64,000 nt of DNA, taken from NCBI RefSeq assembly GCF_040939455.1, contig NC_134136.1:103714014-103778013 (forward strand), given 5' to 3'. The position numbers were made by a program, and so were the translations under genes. The notes under the pieces are model-generated. The model saw only the letters and a list, made by a program, of their open reading frames with translations. It had not been told where the DNA came from and did not search any database. This document shows, one piece after another, positions 10,346 through 22,129 of the stretch; positions within the stretch are counted from its first letter, which is position 1, and each line of letters begins with the position of its first letter. This DNA is from Microcebus murinus (lineage: Eukaryota; Chordata; Mammalia; Primates; Cheirogaleidae).

Positions 10346-12130
10346 TACATTGATTTTTAATTTCAGTTAAATGAGAATTCCATTTCTTTTTTATAGCTTT
10401 TACTTTAAAGGAGCAATTTCCTTTACCTTAGTTGAGAATTTCACATTCATGTATCTTAAAGTCCTTCTTTTTTAATGGATCATATTATTCTTTTATTCTT
10501 AGTAAAGACAGTATTCTTACTTCCATGAGAAGGTATGGAAATCATATATTTTGACAAAATATGATGCTATTATCCATGCAAATGGCAGACATGTTTCCCT
10601 TTATTTCTTTGCTTTCATAGAGTTGTTTATCATTTCTCTTACCCTACATTTTAGAAAAGTGCTGGCTTTTCCTTCTTGCTAGCTGCTCTGGAACAGTTAG
10701 AGTCATGGTAAGGAAGGCAGTTCTCACCATATCACTCATTTCATGGTAGTCTTTGCAAGTCCAGAGACCTTCTCTTAGTAGTTTTGCATTGTTGTAATTC
10801 AGTAGCTTTCAGAACTGGCTGGATACCAAATTACTAGTATATTTAGCATCTTAAAAACTGAAAATGTTCAAGCTTCACCTCAAATACAATCCACAAGATA
10901 TTCCTGAGGCTTCAGGGTTGAGGACCCCCTGCTTAAACATAGCCCACTAACCTCTGTTGTATCATAGTGAGTGGCACATGGTAAGCTCAATGAATATATA
11001 TATTTTAAGTTAATGATGTTCTGGCAAGATTTACCCATTTGTAGCATCTACTGTATTGTTGTTTGGTGACTGTAATTTTTTGTACAGAAATAAATTAGAT
11101 ATCTCTCATGATTTTCTCAAGGAATAATTGTACTTTTCAAAAGAATTAGTTTTATACTGTGAACTTTCCTGATGTAATTTGAATTCACGGCAATACTGCA
11201 TTTGCCATCTTTTAAAATATGTTTTGAGAAGGCTACATAGAGATAAGAACTTAAGGGGCTTGTTTTGTGGTTTTGCTAGTACCTTGGAAGGAATTTTTGT
11301 TTTGTCTTTAATGTTAATACAAATAAAACTTAAAAGTCCTGGACCTATCTCACAAAAGTTTGGTTGTTTATTTGGAAAGTAGATGCTTCAAGCTCCTTGT
11401 TCGTGTCACTTCAAAATGAGATTGATTGATAAGTACAAAATATAACTCTCTCACATTTAAAGGGGTAACAACACTCTGACTTTTTAATTACCTTTGATAA
11501 TCACTGTGAACATTTTTAGGACACACATGAAAAATAGTTAAGTCTATTTGAACCTATGTCAGGTAATACTTATTAATATACTGTTCAGTGCAGTACTGTG
11601 CAGAAAACAGAGCTGTGGTTGTTTTATCTAACTGTGTCCTGGTAAGGGACTTTTCTAAGAGTTGGAAACAAACAAAAGAGTTTAATGAAACAGCTTCAAA
11701 TGTGTCCATTGTTCTTACAATCCAATTGCTTTGAGTAAGTCTTCTACCTGGAAAAGAATATTGGTGCAACCAATGTAGCTGTAAAATTAATCTATGTATA
11801 TTAATGGAAATATAATTTTATTATAGATATGCCAACCCATACAAAATCTAGTTTTCATCTAATTTGTTTTTCAAACACTGGCCAACTTCTGGGGTGAAAA
11901 TACCTATAATGTAAGGTCAATTGTCAATTATAAAAAACATTGTTTAGATGGAAACCCAGAGTATTCACCCACTGTGGTTATTACTTGTGCTTACACAATG
12001 ACATTTGATTAGCATATCTCTTAATAATATATTCAAGTCCTAGCATTTAATTCAAAATATGCCTTCCTTGAAATAAAGACTTCCTTAAAGAAAGTAAATG
12101 ATTCGAACTAAAAAAAGTGTAATAAATGTG
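10346..12130. other. Unassigned intergenic DNA
   Basis: No gene or firm repeat recognised over about 1.8 kb. Short frames at 11179-11382 (+) and 11554-11769 (-) show no domain and are probably chance. Confidence 0.45.
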
Positions 12131-12133
12131 AAA

Positions 12134-12195
12134 TTATATATACATATATATGTGTATGTGTGTGTGTGTATATATATATATATGTATATATATGA
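12134..12195. repeat. Compound (TA)n(TG)n(TA)n microsatellite
   Basis: Alternating TA with a central TG run ('tgtatgtgtgtgtgtgta'). Low complexity. Confidence 0.95.
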
Positions 12196-12390
12196 AAGGT
12201 TTTCAAGGTGTTAATGCTAAAAGAAATTCACTGAAGTGGTTTTTACATGATCTTCAGGCCTAAGAATTTAGTAAAAAGTGTGTGCTTTGGTTGTCTCAGA
12301 ATTATTTGACATTATTCAGAGATCATGTAGAGAAGTTTCCCAGGCTGAGAAAGATTCAACCCTAGGCTAATATTGGCTCTGCCAAAAATT

Positions 12391-12413
12391 AAAAAAAAAA
12401 AAAAAAAAAAAAA
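12391..12413. repeat. Poly(A) tract
   Basis: About 23 consecutive A residues followed by 'cttaaaaaaaatg'. It could be the tail of an unrecognised minor retroinsertion, but no target duplication is evident. Confidence 0.9.
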
Positions 12414-14160
12414 CTTAAAAAAAATGAAAGGACATATGTAGGGCATACCTTTTCATTCTGATTTCTGTGTCAGGAGGATTCAGTGGAACATAAATCTGAA
12501 ACAATTCCTTTAAGCTATAAACTTAGTCACTAAGCTCATCCTTAAGTCTAACATTGATATGTTAATTTATGGAATCAGGAAGTCAGTAATATACTTTATA
12601 ACTTCCTCCTAAGTCTGAGAAAATATTGGAACACCTACACTTTAGTTATCATTTCACTTTTACTAAATATCATAAACATGTCATAGAAACAGAAGAAGAA
12701 TAGAAAATCAAACTGGTAATCCTGCCCTGCCTACCAAACTTTTGTATTATTGTATTTGCTTTTGTTGTTTTTACATTTACTTTAAAAGTTCTTTCATAAA
12801 GTCATAAACCCATAGGAATTTTAGATGGATTCTTGGAATTCCAAGGGGGAAAAAAAAGAGGATTTCATTCAAATGCTCTTGTAACTATTGACACATTTGA
12901 ATGCCTTAAATACATGCACAAGACAAGGTCCATTTCTAAAAGTGCAGAGAAAGTACTGAAGCTTCTCCATTTGGTAACAACAGGGAAAAAACTATCATGA
13001 AGGCCATTTGTTCATATGCCCAGAGTATCCGAGGAGTTGCTTAAGCTTTTAGCCCCTTGTGCATTTTCATTTTCATCAAATATAAATATGGGTTGATCCT
13101 TTTAGTAGTTAAGACCAATTCTTCATTTCTTCCTTGCTGATCTATATTTTATTGGGTATTTAATTACAGAACATTTTCATCTACATTGAAAATAAAACCA
13201 CTTAAGTCAGTTAAGTATCTTACCCTACAACACTCAAAGAATGATTTCAGTAAATATTGTACAGCTTAATATGCACACCCTTCAGCTCGCCTCTTGCATT
13301 GGTGCTGTACAAATTAAATTGGTCTTGAACTTATGGATCAGAGCAAAAGTGTCAGTAAAGGCATTTTCAGCAAAAGACTAAATATGTAGCAATTGTGGGT
13401 TTTTTCCACTATTTTCATTATTTTTTAAAATCCCTACTGATTATACACCACCTCTCACGTGAAATTGTCTTTGAACTGATTAGAAGCGATGGACTTAAGC
13501 ATGTCCTTAAACCATCTCAAACCTGGTCATAGGCAGAGCAAACCTGCTGAAGATAAAGGGACTAGATTTAAATGACCTTTCTGACTCCTAAATCCTTCTT
13601 TTGATTGTGGGCAAAGTTACTATGTTCCTGCTGTGGGATATAACTATGTATAGATTTATAAAAGTTTGTCAAATGCAAGCTGAAATCTCTATATTCATTT
13701 TACCCAATTTACTAGAAGGGAACAAATTTTCTAGTTAATATATAGGCTGTTAGAAAGGCTTGAAAGATGTAGTGAAATTTCAGAATTGTCCAACTACTAC
13801 CTGATGAGAAGCTCACTATCTATGAATGAGAGTTATGTCTATAGTTCTTTCATATTTCCCTTCTCCCCCCTCCATAGTTTCTTCTTTCTTCTAAAGTTCT
13901 GCTCTATCCCTATTAGTGTCCTGCTACACATCCACATTCGTGCTACTACTGCCTCTCTGCCTTTACTCTTCTCCTTTCCTTCTGTCTTGCTTCTTCCACT
14001 TTATACATTGCATCCCCTAAATTGTTGATGAAGTTGCTGCTGTTATAGTTTAAACAAATATTCTCCTCTGTGTTATCCTGTTTACCTTTTGTGCCAATTC
14101 ATAACTTTTAAATTATTGTAATGTATTATTATTTAAATGGTTCATTTCCAAGTTTCATAT
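12414..14160. other. Unassigned intergenic DNA
   Basis: No gene, RNA gene or transposon that I can name. A pyrimidine-rich patch at 13850-14000 creates an 80-codon plus-strand frame of low information content. Confidence 0.45.
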
Positions 14161-14165
14161 TAGAG

Positions 14166-14330
14166 CTTTGCTACTCAAACTGTGGTCCATGGACCGGCAG
14201 CTTCAACATCACTTAGTGGCTTGCTAGAAATGCAAAACCTCAGCCTCTATCCTAGACCTTGAATCAGAATCTGAAATTGAATAAGATCCTGGTTAGTGGC
14301 ATGTACCTGAAAGTTTCAGAAGCACTGTAT
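14166..14330 (-). mobile_element. MER5-type hAT-Charlie element
   Basis: Reads as the reverse of MER5A: 'actcaaactgtggtccatgg' at the left, 'gcttcaacatcactta', 'gctagaaatgcaaaacctca' in the middle, and 'gtttcagaagcactg' at the right. Flanking 'tattagag' and 'tattagaa' at 14158 and 14331 may be the decayed 8-bp target duplication. Non-autonomous, no transposase. Confidence 0.85.
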
Positions 14331-14690
14331 TATTAGAATACATTTCCTATAATCTGAAGTAGCATTAAAAAAAAGAGTTTACAAAGTGGTGTTGATTATC
14401 TGGTATTCAAAGGGAAAAAATGCTAAAAGTTGTTTAGTCCTTTGATTTTCTTTTACAATGGAAGCATATAAGAACAGATCCATCCTTCTTATGTATTTAA
14501 TAATGTTCTTAAAACTTTAAAATTTGATGGTATTAGCTGTCATTCTAGGAAGAGTTTAATCAATGGGTATTGCAAACATTATGATTTATCACATGTATAT
14601 GGGCTAAGGACACAGGTAAAAAACTAAACTTCAATTATTTCTTTCAAAGTCTGTGAGCCATATTGATATTTGGGTGACAGAACAATATGT
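14331..14690. other. Unassigned intergenic DNA
   Basis: Nothing recognised between the MER5 and MIR copies. Confidence 0.45.
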
Positions 14691-14694
14691 TTGA

Positions 14695-14942
14695 CCATTG
14701 ATAATAATAGTGATTGTGGAAAGTTTACTGTTTGATAAGCAGTCTACAAAACACTTTACAATTTTAGCTTATTTAGTCCTTACAAAACCATTAGTAGATA
14801 GCAAAATTATAATCATCATTTTCAGAGGAGAAAACTTTAGCCAAGTTTCATAGGTTAATCTATATAAATCAAGGGTTTAAACCCAAGTTTGTCTCATGCT
14901 ACAACTCTAGTTTGTAAGTCCTATGTTATACTGCTTCCCTTA
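14695..14942 (-). repeat. MIR SINE, nearly full length
   Basis: Complement of MIR: 'taataatagtgattgtgg', 'aaaacactttacaatttt', 'catcattttcagaggaga', 'ttaaacccaagtttgtctca' and 'gttatactgcttccc'. Most of the MIR length is represented. Confidence 0.75.
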
Positions 14943-15239
14943 GTGGATAATGTACAATTTGGTCCATTAGTTGAACTAGTGATAAAAAGCAATTATACCT
15001 TGATAGCAGTAAGTTATAGACATTTATAAAGTTTTAAGAATGAAAAGTTGGTAGTTTTAATAATTATAATGAAATATGTAATATCTCTTTATTTTAGTAT
15101 TTTTACATTAGACACACTCCCTCCATAACTTCTAAGATCCTCAAAATATTGCAGTCATATATAATTATTAATAAATTTTATTTTATAACTTTGCAATTAT
15201 TCCTATATTAGTTTCTCTATCTCCCAATACTATGTGTAT

Positions 15240-15635
15240 TAAAAATGTTAGACAAATTACATTTAGAAGAGTTTAATTGAGCAAGGAATGATTTGCAGAT
15301 CATGTAGCCCTCAGAACCAGCAGAGCTTCAGAAAGCTCTGTTCCACAGCATGGACAGGCAGCATTTATGCACAGAAAATAGAAATGAGGTACAAAGACAG
15401 CTTAGTTGGTTATAGTTTGGTGTTTGACCCATTTGAACATGGTCTCTGATCCATTGGCTACCTGTGATTGACCAAGCTCAGCTACTGACTACTAGTTGGC
15501 TAAAACTTAACTAGTTGTTACAAAGGTATACTCCTATGTTGGGCTTTCAGTTAGTTTGTGTATTTCCATACTAAGGACTCAAGTACAGCAACATCCTTAG
15601 GCCAGATTCAGTTTAACATGTGATAGTTACATCCT
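15240..15635. repeat. Probable old LTR-like interspersed repeat, family unassigned
   Basis: The segment starting 'attaaaaatgttagacaaat' with 'agagtttaattgagcaagga', 'gcccaggaaccagcag'-like and 'tggctacctgtgattgacc' words resembles a mammalian interspersed repeat I have seen, probably a solo LTR, but I cannot name it. No target duplication was identified. Confidence 0.4.
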
Positions 15636-15639
15636 CAGT

Positions 15640-15868
15640 TCCAGCGTCCAACTCTCTGGGTTCCAATCTGGGCCTCAGTGTTTACTAGATATGTGACTTT
15701 AGGTATATTAGCCTTCTCTACTCAAGATCTCATCTTTAAAATGGGGATATAAAATAACACTTATCTCACAGTTTTATTGTGAGGTTTAAGATGATTTATA
15801 TAAATTGCTTAATGCATTGCCTTACAAAAATTAAGCACTCAATAAATAGTAGCCATTGTCATTATTAG
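15640..15868 (+). repeat. MIR SINE
   Basis: Sense MIR landmarks: 'gggttccaatctgggcctca', 'gtttactagatatgtgactt', 'ctttaaaatggggatataaa', 'cagttttattgtgaggttta', 'aagcactcaataaatagtag'. Confidence 0.85.
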
Positions 15869-15934
15869 ATTTTGAGTCCTTGACCATAGATATTTTATCA
15901 TTTGCATCCTTTTATATACCAATTTTGGTATACA

Positions 15935-16250
15935 ACGGGTAGTTTGGGGAATGTGTTCAACTACAAGCATCAGAAAACCTATCAGCAGCTTAAACAGATA
16001 ATGGCCTATTTTTCTCATATAGAAAGAAATACAGAAGCAGAAATATGAGTACTGATGTGCCACTAAGAATTAAGATTTCTTCCATATTTCTGCTCCACTA
16101 TCCTTTGATTTGTAGATTTCATATTCATGTTCACAGAATGGCAGAAGTAAGCAAGATATTGCACTCACATTCCAAGAAGATACAAGAGTGAAGAGCTCAA
16201 AAGGAAATGCAGAAGGAAGACTGGGGATGATGGTGGGAAATGCTAGCTGA
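15935..16250. repeat. Old interspersed repeat, family unassigned
   Basis: The words 'aactacaagcatcagaaaac' then 'agcagcttaaacagataatg' and a later 'gaatggcagaagtaagca' resemble an ancient mammalian repeat type. Boundaries and family are uncertain. Confidence 0.35.
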
Positions 16251-17075
16251 GTCTATCCATGCTAAAAACAAAAATCTTTCTTTGTCTTCCTATCAAAGAA
16301 TTTCTGTTTCCAACATCTTGGCAAAAACTTGGTTAGGTAACTATGAAGGTAAATATTTTAACTTTCTAGCCTTTATATAAAGGGATACAGTGGAGAAGAG
16401 GGTCCTGAATGGATTTGGGGTAACTGATCCATGGTATCACCTATAGTACTCATCAATCAATCAGCCAGTCAATGAACCAAAGAAAAATATAAATATGAAA
16501 CCCTTAAAATGGAATGTATCTTTTTAAATACATTCTTTGTGATATATTTAAATACGATGATCCCTCCTATCCAGCATTTTGCCACTAAAGTGTTTGAAGT
16601 AAGGAATGAAACTTTACACAGATAATTTATTTTGGCAGCATTGCCATGGTGACAGGAAAAAAATTGTCCCTAGAACAGACCCTAAGTACAACTGCTCTTA
16701 GCAAATACTCAGAGGTGTTTCTGCTGCTACAGATAATCACAGAAGTTGCCAGAAATTGAAATGTGCAAAGGATAAATACAAATCTTCCTCCTTCTTTGCA
16801 ATGTTGGAGAGATCTTGCTTCTTTTTTAACCTCCATAATGTTGTTGCCGTGTTTTGTAGCTTCTTTCTTTGCAATGTTTCCAGGACGGCTCACTCATCAA
16901 CATCTCAATCTTGGTCAAGACACAACCATTTCTTGTCAATTGTAAATATGTGAACTTAGGAAATTCTTGCTTGTTCTCTTTTTCTCTGACCATTTCTCCA
17001 CAAATCTGTCTATTGATAATGCTGCTATATACTTCTCACTGTGGGCTCAATAATCCTCCTTTTTTTTTTTTCTAA
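16251..17075. other. Unassigned intergenic DNA
   Basis: Several overlapping short frames occur on both strands near 16630-17075, none with a recognisable domain. The overlap on both strands argues against any of them being coding. Confidence 0.45.
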
Positions 17076-17129
17076 CCCAGAAAGCCATCAATTAGATGCA
17101 CCTGTTACAGGGTGATCCCATTGCTCTTC

Positions 17130-17350
17130 CCCTTTTCGCACCTTTGCAGCCTCACATTCATGAGGGTCTTTTCCATTCTATCCTTATAAAAAGTCCTCCT
17201 CGTTCTACTATGATAGAGATACTCTCTCCCTAGAATGCATTTCATTAATCCTCAAGGCAAGATGTAATTCTTCCATAAACTTCACCTGAACTAAACTGAC
17301 ACCATGTTAATTTTTTCTTTCCATTTTTTCCTCATTGTCAATATGTCTTT
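17130..17350 (+). repeat. L2-like LINE fragment
   Basis: The order 'ctccctagaatgcatttc', 'caaggcaagatgtaattctt' and 'aacttcacctgaactaaa' fits the 3' part of LINE2, where the consensus has '...tggaatg...' and 'caagtgtcacctcc...ccttccctgac'. Diverged; moderate support. Confidence 0.4.
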
Positions 17351-17359
17351 ATTGATTCC

Positions 17360-17512
17360 ATTATTCATTCATTGATTCATTTAGCAAATACTTTTTGAGC
17401 ATAGAATATGTGCCTGACCTTTTGTTAAACACAGGATTTATGGAGCTAAATATTAATAAAATTAGGGTGTGTTTTCAAGGTGGTTACACTCTATTGAGGA
17501 AGAACGATTCTA
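17360..17512 (-). repeat. L2 LINE 3' end fragment
   Basis: 'ttcattcattgattcattta' followed by 'gcaaatactttttgagcat' and 'aatatgtgcctgacctttt' is the complement of the L2 tail ('...tgttgaatgaatgaa'). Confidence 0.6.
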
Positions 17513-18990
17513 TTATTGTTAGCATAGCCTCTGTGTTCTTGTGGAAATCTTGAGCTGTAATTCACCAACCCCTTCACTCTACCTTTTTATCATCCCTCCC
17601 CAAATATACACAGAAACACTTATTGGTATGAAAGTTTCTTAAGAGCAAGAGAGATTCATTCTTTCTTTTTCTTGTGGCATTACATCCTCTAGCACAAGGA
17701 CCCAATGGAATTCTGAAAAAAACTAGGTTTTGAAAATATCTGGAAAAAATTAAGATGGAGTGAGCTAAGGATGAACTATTTTCTTGACTTGTGAGGAAAT
17801 AACACAATCAAACATCATATAGTATGATTCAATGAAGATTTATGAAAAACTACATTTCAATCTTCAGAAATTAAAAATAATAGGAATAAGAATATTTCCC
17901 TGTGTATGTATGTAGTGCGATGTCATGATTCTCCTTGGTAGTAGAGTGGAAATTTGAGCATAATCTAGGTAGAGAGAAAAGGTCATTATTCCTAGTTCTG
18001 TGTTTTTCTAATATGCTGTATTCTTCAAAATCTACCAAGAATTGTAAATATTAATAAGTAACAATCAATATCTTCTATTTGTACAGAATTTTATTATTTG
18101 ATATTTTCTTGTTTCTCTTGCAACATCTTGTGTTTGATTTTTTTGTTTGAAATACATATTTGCCACAGTTCAAATATTATGCTATATTCTCTTTTGCTTA
18201 CTGAAGGGTGACAGGACCCATAAAATAGGTATAACTCAGTAGCTTAGTTCATGGTCAAACATGTATAAATATTACCTCCTTGTCTACCCTTGGGCAAAAA
18301 CAAAATGCCCATGATATGTTCTTTCATGTGAACATCTAGTTATTCAAGTTAAGCTCTAAATGAATTTTTCTTTATCTTATTTAATAGTATTTTTTTTTTC
18401 TTTCATAGTAAGGTAATCTTTTTCAGTGATCTGAAATACTTCCTAGGAAGCTAGAATCTTTGCAAGTGTTTGAATCTTAAATTATTATTTGTTCTCTGCT
18501 GGCTTTAAGAGCTCACTCATTGGAATTACAAAACCCTTTCTCTTTATTGCCGAAGGCATTTAATGTATGCAAACTTACATTTGGTTAGAGAACATTTTTA
18601 AAAATAAACTTTTCAAATTGGAATGTTCTTACTGAATTCAGGCTTTTATGATGCTGTTTGATTTGGCATATGTTCCTTGTGATATCTGCATTGAAAACAC
18701 TTTGCATTTGAGAGACTTTTCCTGCCTTATTGGGACATTTCAACTCAATTTATAGTTATCAGTAGGAAAAGAAAGAAAACATTTCCATCCAAAAGAGATT
18801 TCAGTAGGATTTAGCAGAAAGTGCTTTAAAAAGAACAACAGCAGCAAGCTTGAACCTTTGCCCACATTTTTTTAAACAAAGAAACATTACAAGATTCTCT
18901 TTCCCTTTTTTAAGGATCCACAGAAGGAGGATTCTTCCTGGTCTGTTTGAAAATACATCAGACTTATTCGAGAAACTTTTATTTCTATCT
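17513..18990. other. Unassigned, single-copy-looking DNA
   Basis: About 1.5 kb with no repeat or gene that I recognise. Part of it (about 18480-18760) has an even composition without decay signs and could be conserved non-coding DNA, but this is only an impression. Confidence 0.4.
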
Positions 18991-18993
18991 TAC

Positions 18994-19177
18994 CTGATCC
19001 ATTTACACTCAAAATGAGACTGAATTTATGACACAGTATTACTTTTAATGCTAAATTTTGGGTCGTTTGTTCAATACTTGGATCCTTCACAGAGAGCACA
19101 TATGCATCAGGATGCATTTGGCTTCCCATAATAGTCAATTCTTGGAGGTTTAGACCATGAAGGTAGTTACTGTTTAC
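18994..19177 (-). CDS. Candidate internal coding exon, unconfirmed
   Basis: On the minus strand a 184-bp segment is open in one frame for all 61 codons. It is bounded by a good acceptor (pyrimidine-rich, ending 'cttctgttag') and a strong donor 'cag|gtaaga' at 18993-18988. A branch-like 'tttttaac' lies about 35 bp before the acceptor. The peptide begins VNSNYLHGLNLQELTIMG, continues with HPDAYVLSV and ends VNGS. The pattern L-x-x-x-E-L-x-I-M-G then x-x-P faintly recalls the C-terminal beta domain of GH31 alpha-glucosidases (the maltase-glucoamylase / sucrase-isomaltase type), but this is weak. No second exon was found nearby. A chance open segment of this length is quite possible in 64 kb. No repeat is recognised under it. 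Confidence 0.22.
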
Positions 19178-19369
19178 CTAACAGAAGTCTGGGAGTAGAT
19201 GTTTCTCTGGTTAAAAAGGTGAACACTTCACAGGTGGACAGCTCCCTGATTTTTTACAAATGGTACACATCTGAGGAACTAGTGCATAGGTAGTTCAAGA
19301 AACAATGTTACCAGGACCCCAGAAACTCCTCTTTTGCTCTGTTTTAGTCCTCAGCTCATCTTCCAAAGG

Positions 19370-19790
19370 CAATCACTATTTAGAATCCTGACAACATAAG
19401 TTTCAGGATTTCATAACCATTTCTTGGTTTTGAACATTTTATAAATGGGCTTATACATGATATACTCCTTTGTGTCCGGTTTCTTTTGTTCAACCTTATG
19501 CTTACTCATGTTGTTGCGTATAATTATAGATAGTTCATTCTTCTTATTATATAGTATTATGGTGTGGTGAATGAATAATTTATATATGAATTCTACTGCT
19601 TGATTAGTTTCCAGTTTATGGTTATTTGAATAATGCTGCAATGAGCATTTAATATATGAGCATTTAGTATGTCTTTGCATAAACATAGGCATGCAATTCT
19701 ATTTGATACATATCTATGAGAATAATTAGAGTCATGAGGCATACACATGTTGAGCTTCAATAGACACTGACAACTAGTTTTACAGAGTAA
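19370..19790 (-). mobile_element. L1M fragment
   Basis: Complement of an old L1 3' region: 'ttgaacattttataaatggg', 'tactcctttgtgtccggttt', 'ctcatgttgttgcgtataat', 'tagtttccagtttatggtta' and 'aataatgctgcaatgagca'. The minus-strand 93-codon frame lies inside this fragment and is not a gene. Confidence 0.75.
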
Positions 19791-21753
19791 GACATATTTT
19801 TTCCTTCATTCTGAAATAATATTTTGAGTTTGGTAAATGTATTTCCCACTCAGAAAGGAAAAAATATATAAACTAAAGCATATGTGCAGTGAATTGCATT
19901 TAATTGAAAACAAAAGATGTGAAAAATGTGGGAGGAAAGAGTATATTTGTATTAGTTTACAAAGGAACATGCTCAAGAAAATAAATAATTATATTTTGAG
20001 TTTATTATAGAGTCAAAAGGATAGAACCAGGCTTTTTGAAAATTGACCTATTTTTTTCTCCCCTTTTAAAGAATGTGATAGGTCACTGAGAAAAAAATAA
20101 ATCCTTGTCATTTCCAAAAGTACCTGTCCTTTTTTTGTAGACTATAAAGCCCACCTATGAAACATGAAGATGGAGCTTGGTATAGATCACAGGAGATTAT
20201 TCAAGCTACCCAAACACTGTTTTATTTTTTTCCTTTTTTCAATTTTACTAACGTTAAATCATTAAATAATTATCATTAGCTATATTCAATTTCCCTGTAT
20301 TTTATTTTTAGTAATATTAAATTATTTTAGGACACCTGATCATGTGGTAAGAAACATCAAAGGTTTTGATATAATTTTTGATCAATGGATTTTTGAATCA
20401 ACCAATTCCTGGCTGTGTGTAGAGGACAAAGCAGTGCTCTTTCTTGTATATTAACCTTTCTGGGGCTGTGGGAGGTGTTTAGAATACAAAGTGCCAGTTT
20501 GTACTGAGATCGGTTTAGCTACAAATTCCCCCCCTCAAAAAAAAAATAGGTTCAACAATTTTCTTTTAGTTTATCTCTCACTGTCAAAAAGTCTCTTTCG
20601 ATGTCATTTTAAGTGAGAAAGTCAAATGATATTTTGAAACATTGGCTTGGGGAAAACTGCATCAGTTTGCTTTGATGAGGAAGAAAAATAATTTCCAGCA
20701 TTAGAGTGAAAAGAAATATAAAAGAGAGTTTTGCTGGACGATCCTTGCCTTTTATCCTTTTAAGGTTTCATGGAACTATTATAAGAATATTCTATTTTGT
20801 CTAAGATGTTTCTTCAAGCAACTTCCTAAGCCCCAAGGCATTCAGATTACACATTGTACTCTTCAGTTGTATTACCAGAAGTCTTTTGTTTAAAAAAGCC
20901 TTTGGTGAAATTCTTTAAATTTGAATTTAAGCCTGAACAAAACAACAAAAGTACTTAATATTGCTGCCTTTCTTTGTGTAATGATCAACTTCTCCTATGT
21001 TCTCCTTTGTATCATGGAGCCATTTTCTTGAATCCCTTTCTAAATTAAAGTTAAAGAAAAATGTGACCTAAATCTTATATGTATGTTCTGACTTTTAAAG
21101 AGTCTTTATTTTTACTTTTGCTGGTCCAAATATAGAAATTATCTCCTCCCATTCCCCTCTCCTCAATTAGCTGCCAATGGTCTGGAACTTAACGATTTTA
21201 CCTCATGTGATTCTATTTGTTTGTAATCCTATATTCAACATTGTACTGAAGTCTGTTAAACATTGATAAGCCAGTTTTTATGCAGCATGTCCTTAGAGAG
21301 CATTCCACTAAAATGCTGTAAAGACTGGGATTAGGTTTAGGTATTGTAAGGTGGTTTCGAGACATTTTCCTAGTGTCTGTTCTTTCAAAGGTGCCAAATC
21401 AACTTGGCCTTGATTTAATATTGCTAATATTGTAATGCTTAGCCGACTTGGAGCTTCACATATTTCAAAACGAGTTTTTCTGGGGGTGATTTAACAAATA
21501 GCTCTATTTTTTTAGTGCTGTGGAATGCAATGCACACATGGGACATTATTGTTTAGTTGCTGTGAGACAATGAAATCTTTGCCAAAATCTTAAGTTCCTT
21601 TCATTGCTATTTAAGTTATACCTTCTTCTGTTATCTCTTGCCAGGATTCTAACAGCTTCATCTGATACTATTATTATTTAGTAAGGAGAGTTGTATTGTG
21701 CTTAATTTCTTCTGATTTGTACAGAAAAAAAAAAGAAAAAAACATCATGCATC
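19791..21753. other. Unassigned, single-copy-looking DNA
   Basis: About 2 kb where I recognise neither gene nor repeat. It contains ordinary AT-rich sequence with a small C-run at 20527-20534. Candidate for conserved non-coding sequence only by exclusion. Confidence 0.4.
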
Positions 21754-21761
21754 CCATAGAT

Positions 21762-22014
21762 CAGTGGTCCCTAAAGTTTTCGGCATCAGAGACCAGTTTC
21801 ATGGAAGACAACAATTTTTTCCAGGGACGGGGGGGTTGGAGGGTGGGGGTAGCGGGGAGGTGCAGCTGAGGCGGTGATGCGAGGGATGGGGAGCAGCTGT
21901 GTAGATGAAGTTTCCTGCTCCCCCACCCCACCCACCTCACCTCCTGCTGTGCCCCCTGGTTCCTAAGTTTCATGGAAGACACTTTTTCTGCAGCCAAGGG
22001 CTTGAGGACCGCAG
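21762..22014 (-). mobile_element. MER1-type hAT-Charlie element
   Basis: Starts 'cagtggtccctaaagttttc' and ends 'ttgaggaccgcag', forming imperfect terminal inverted repeats. Internal blocks 'ccagtttcatggaagacaa', 'ggcggtgatgcgagggatgg' and 'cacctcctgctgtg' match the MER1A/B group of Charlie-derived non-autonomous elements. A perfect 8-bp duplication, 'ccatagat', flanks it at 21754-21761 and 22015-22022, the hAT hallmark. The internal part is shortened against the full family. It has no transposase; the minus-strand frame inside it is not a gene. Confidence 0.93.
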
Positions 22015-22129
22015 CCATAGATAAGCACTATTAGTATCTGAGATTATCTCTTTCCCATATATGTTATCTATACATCAATATGTATTTTGAAAAAATGGTA
22101 TCATGCTTGAAAGATTGTTTTGTAACTCA

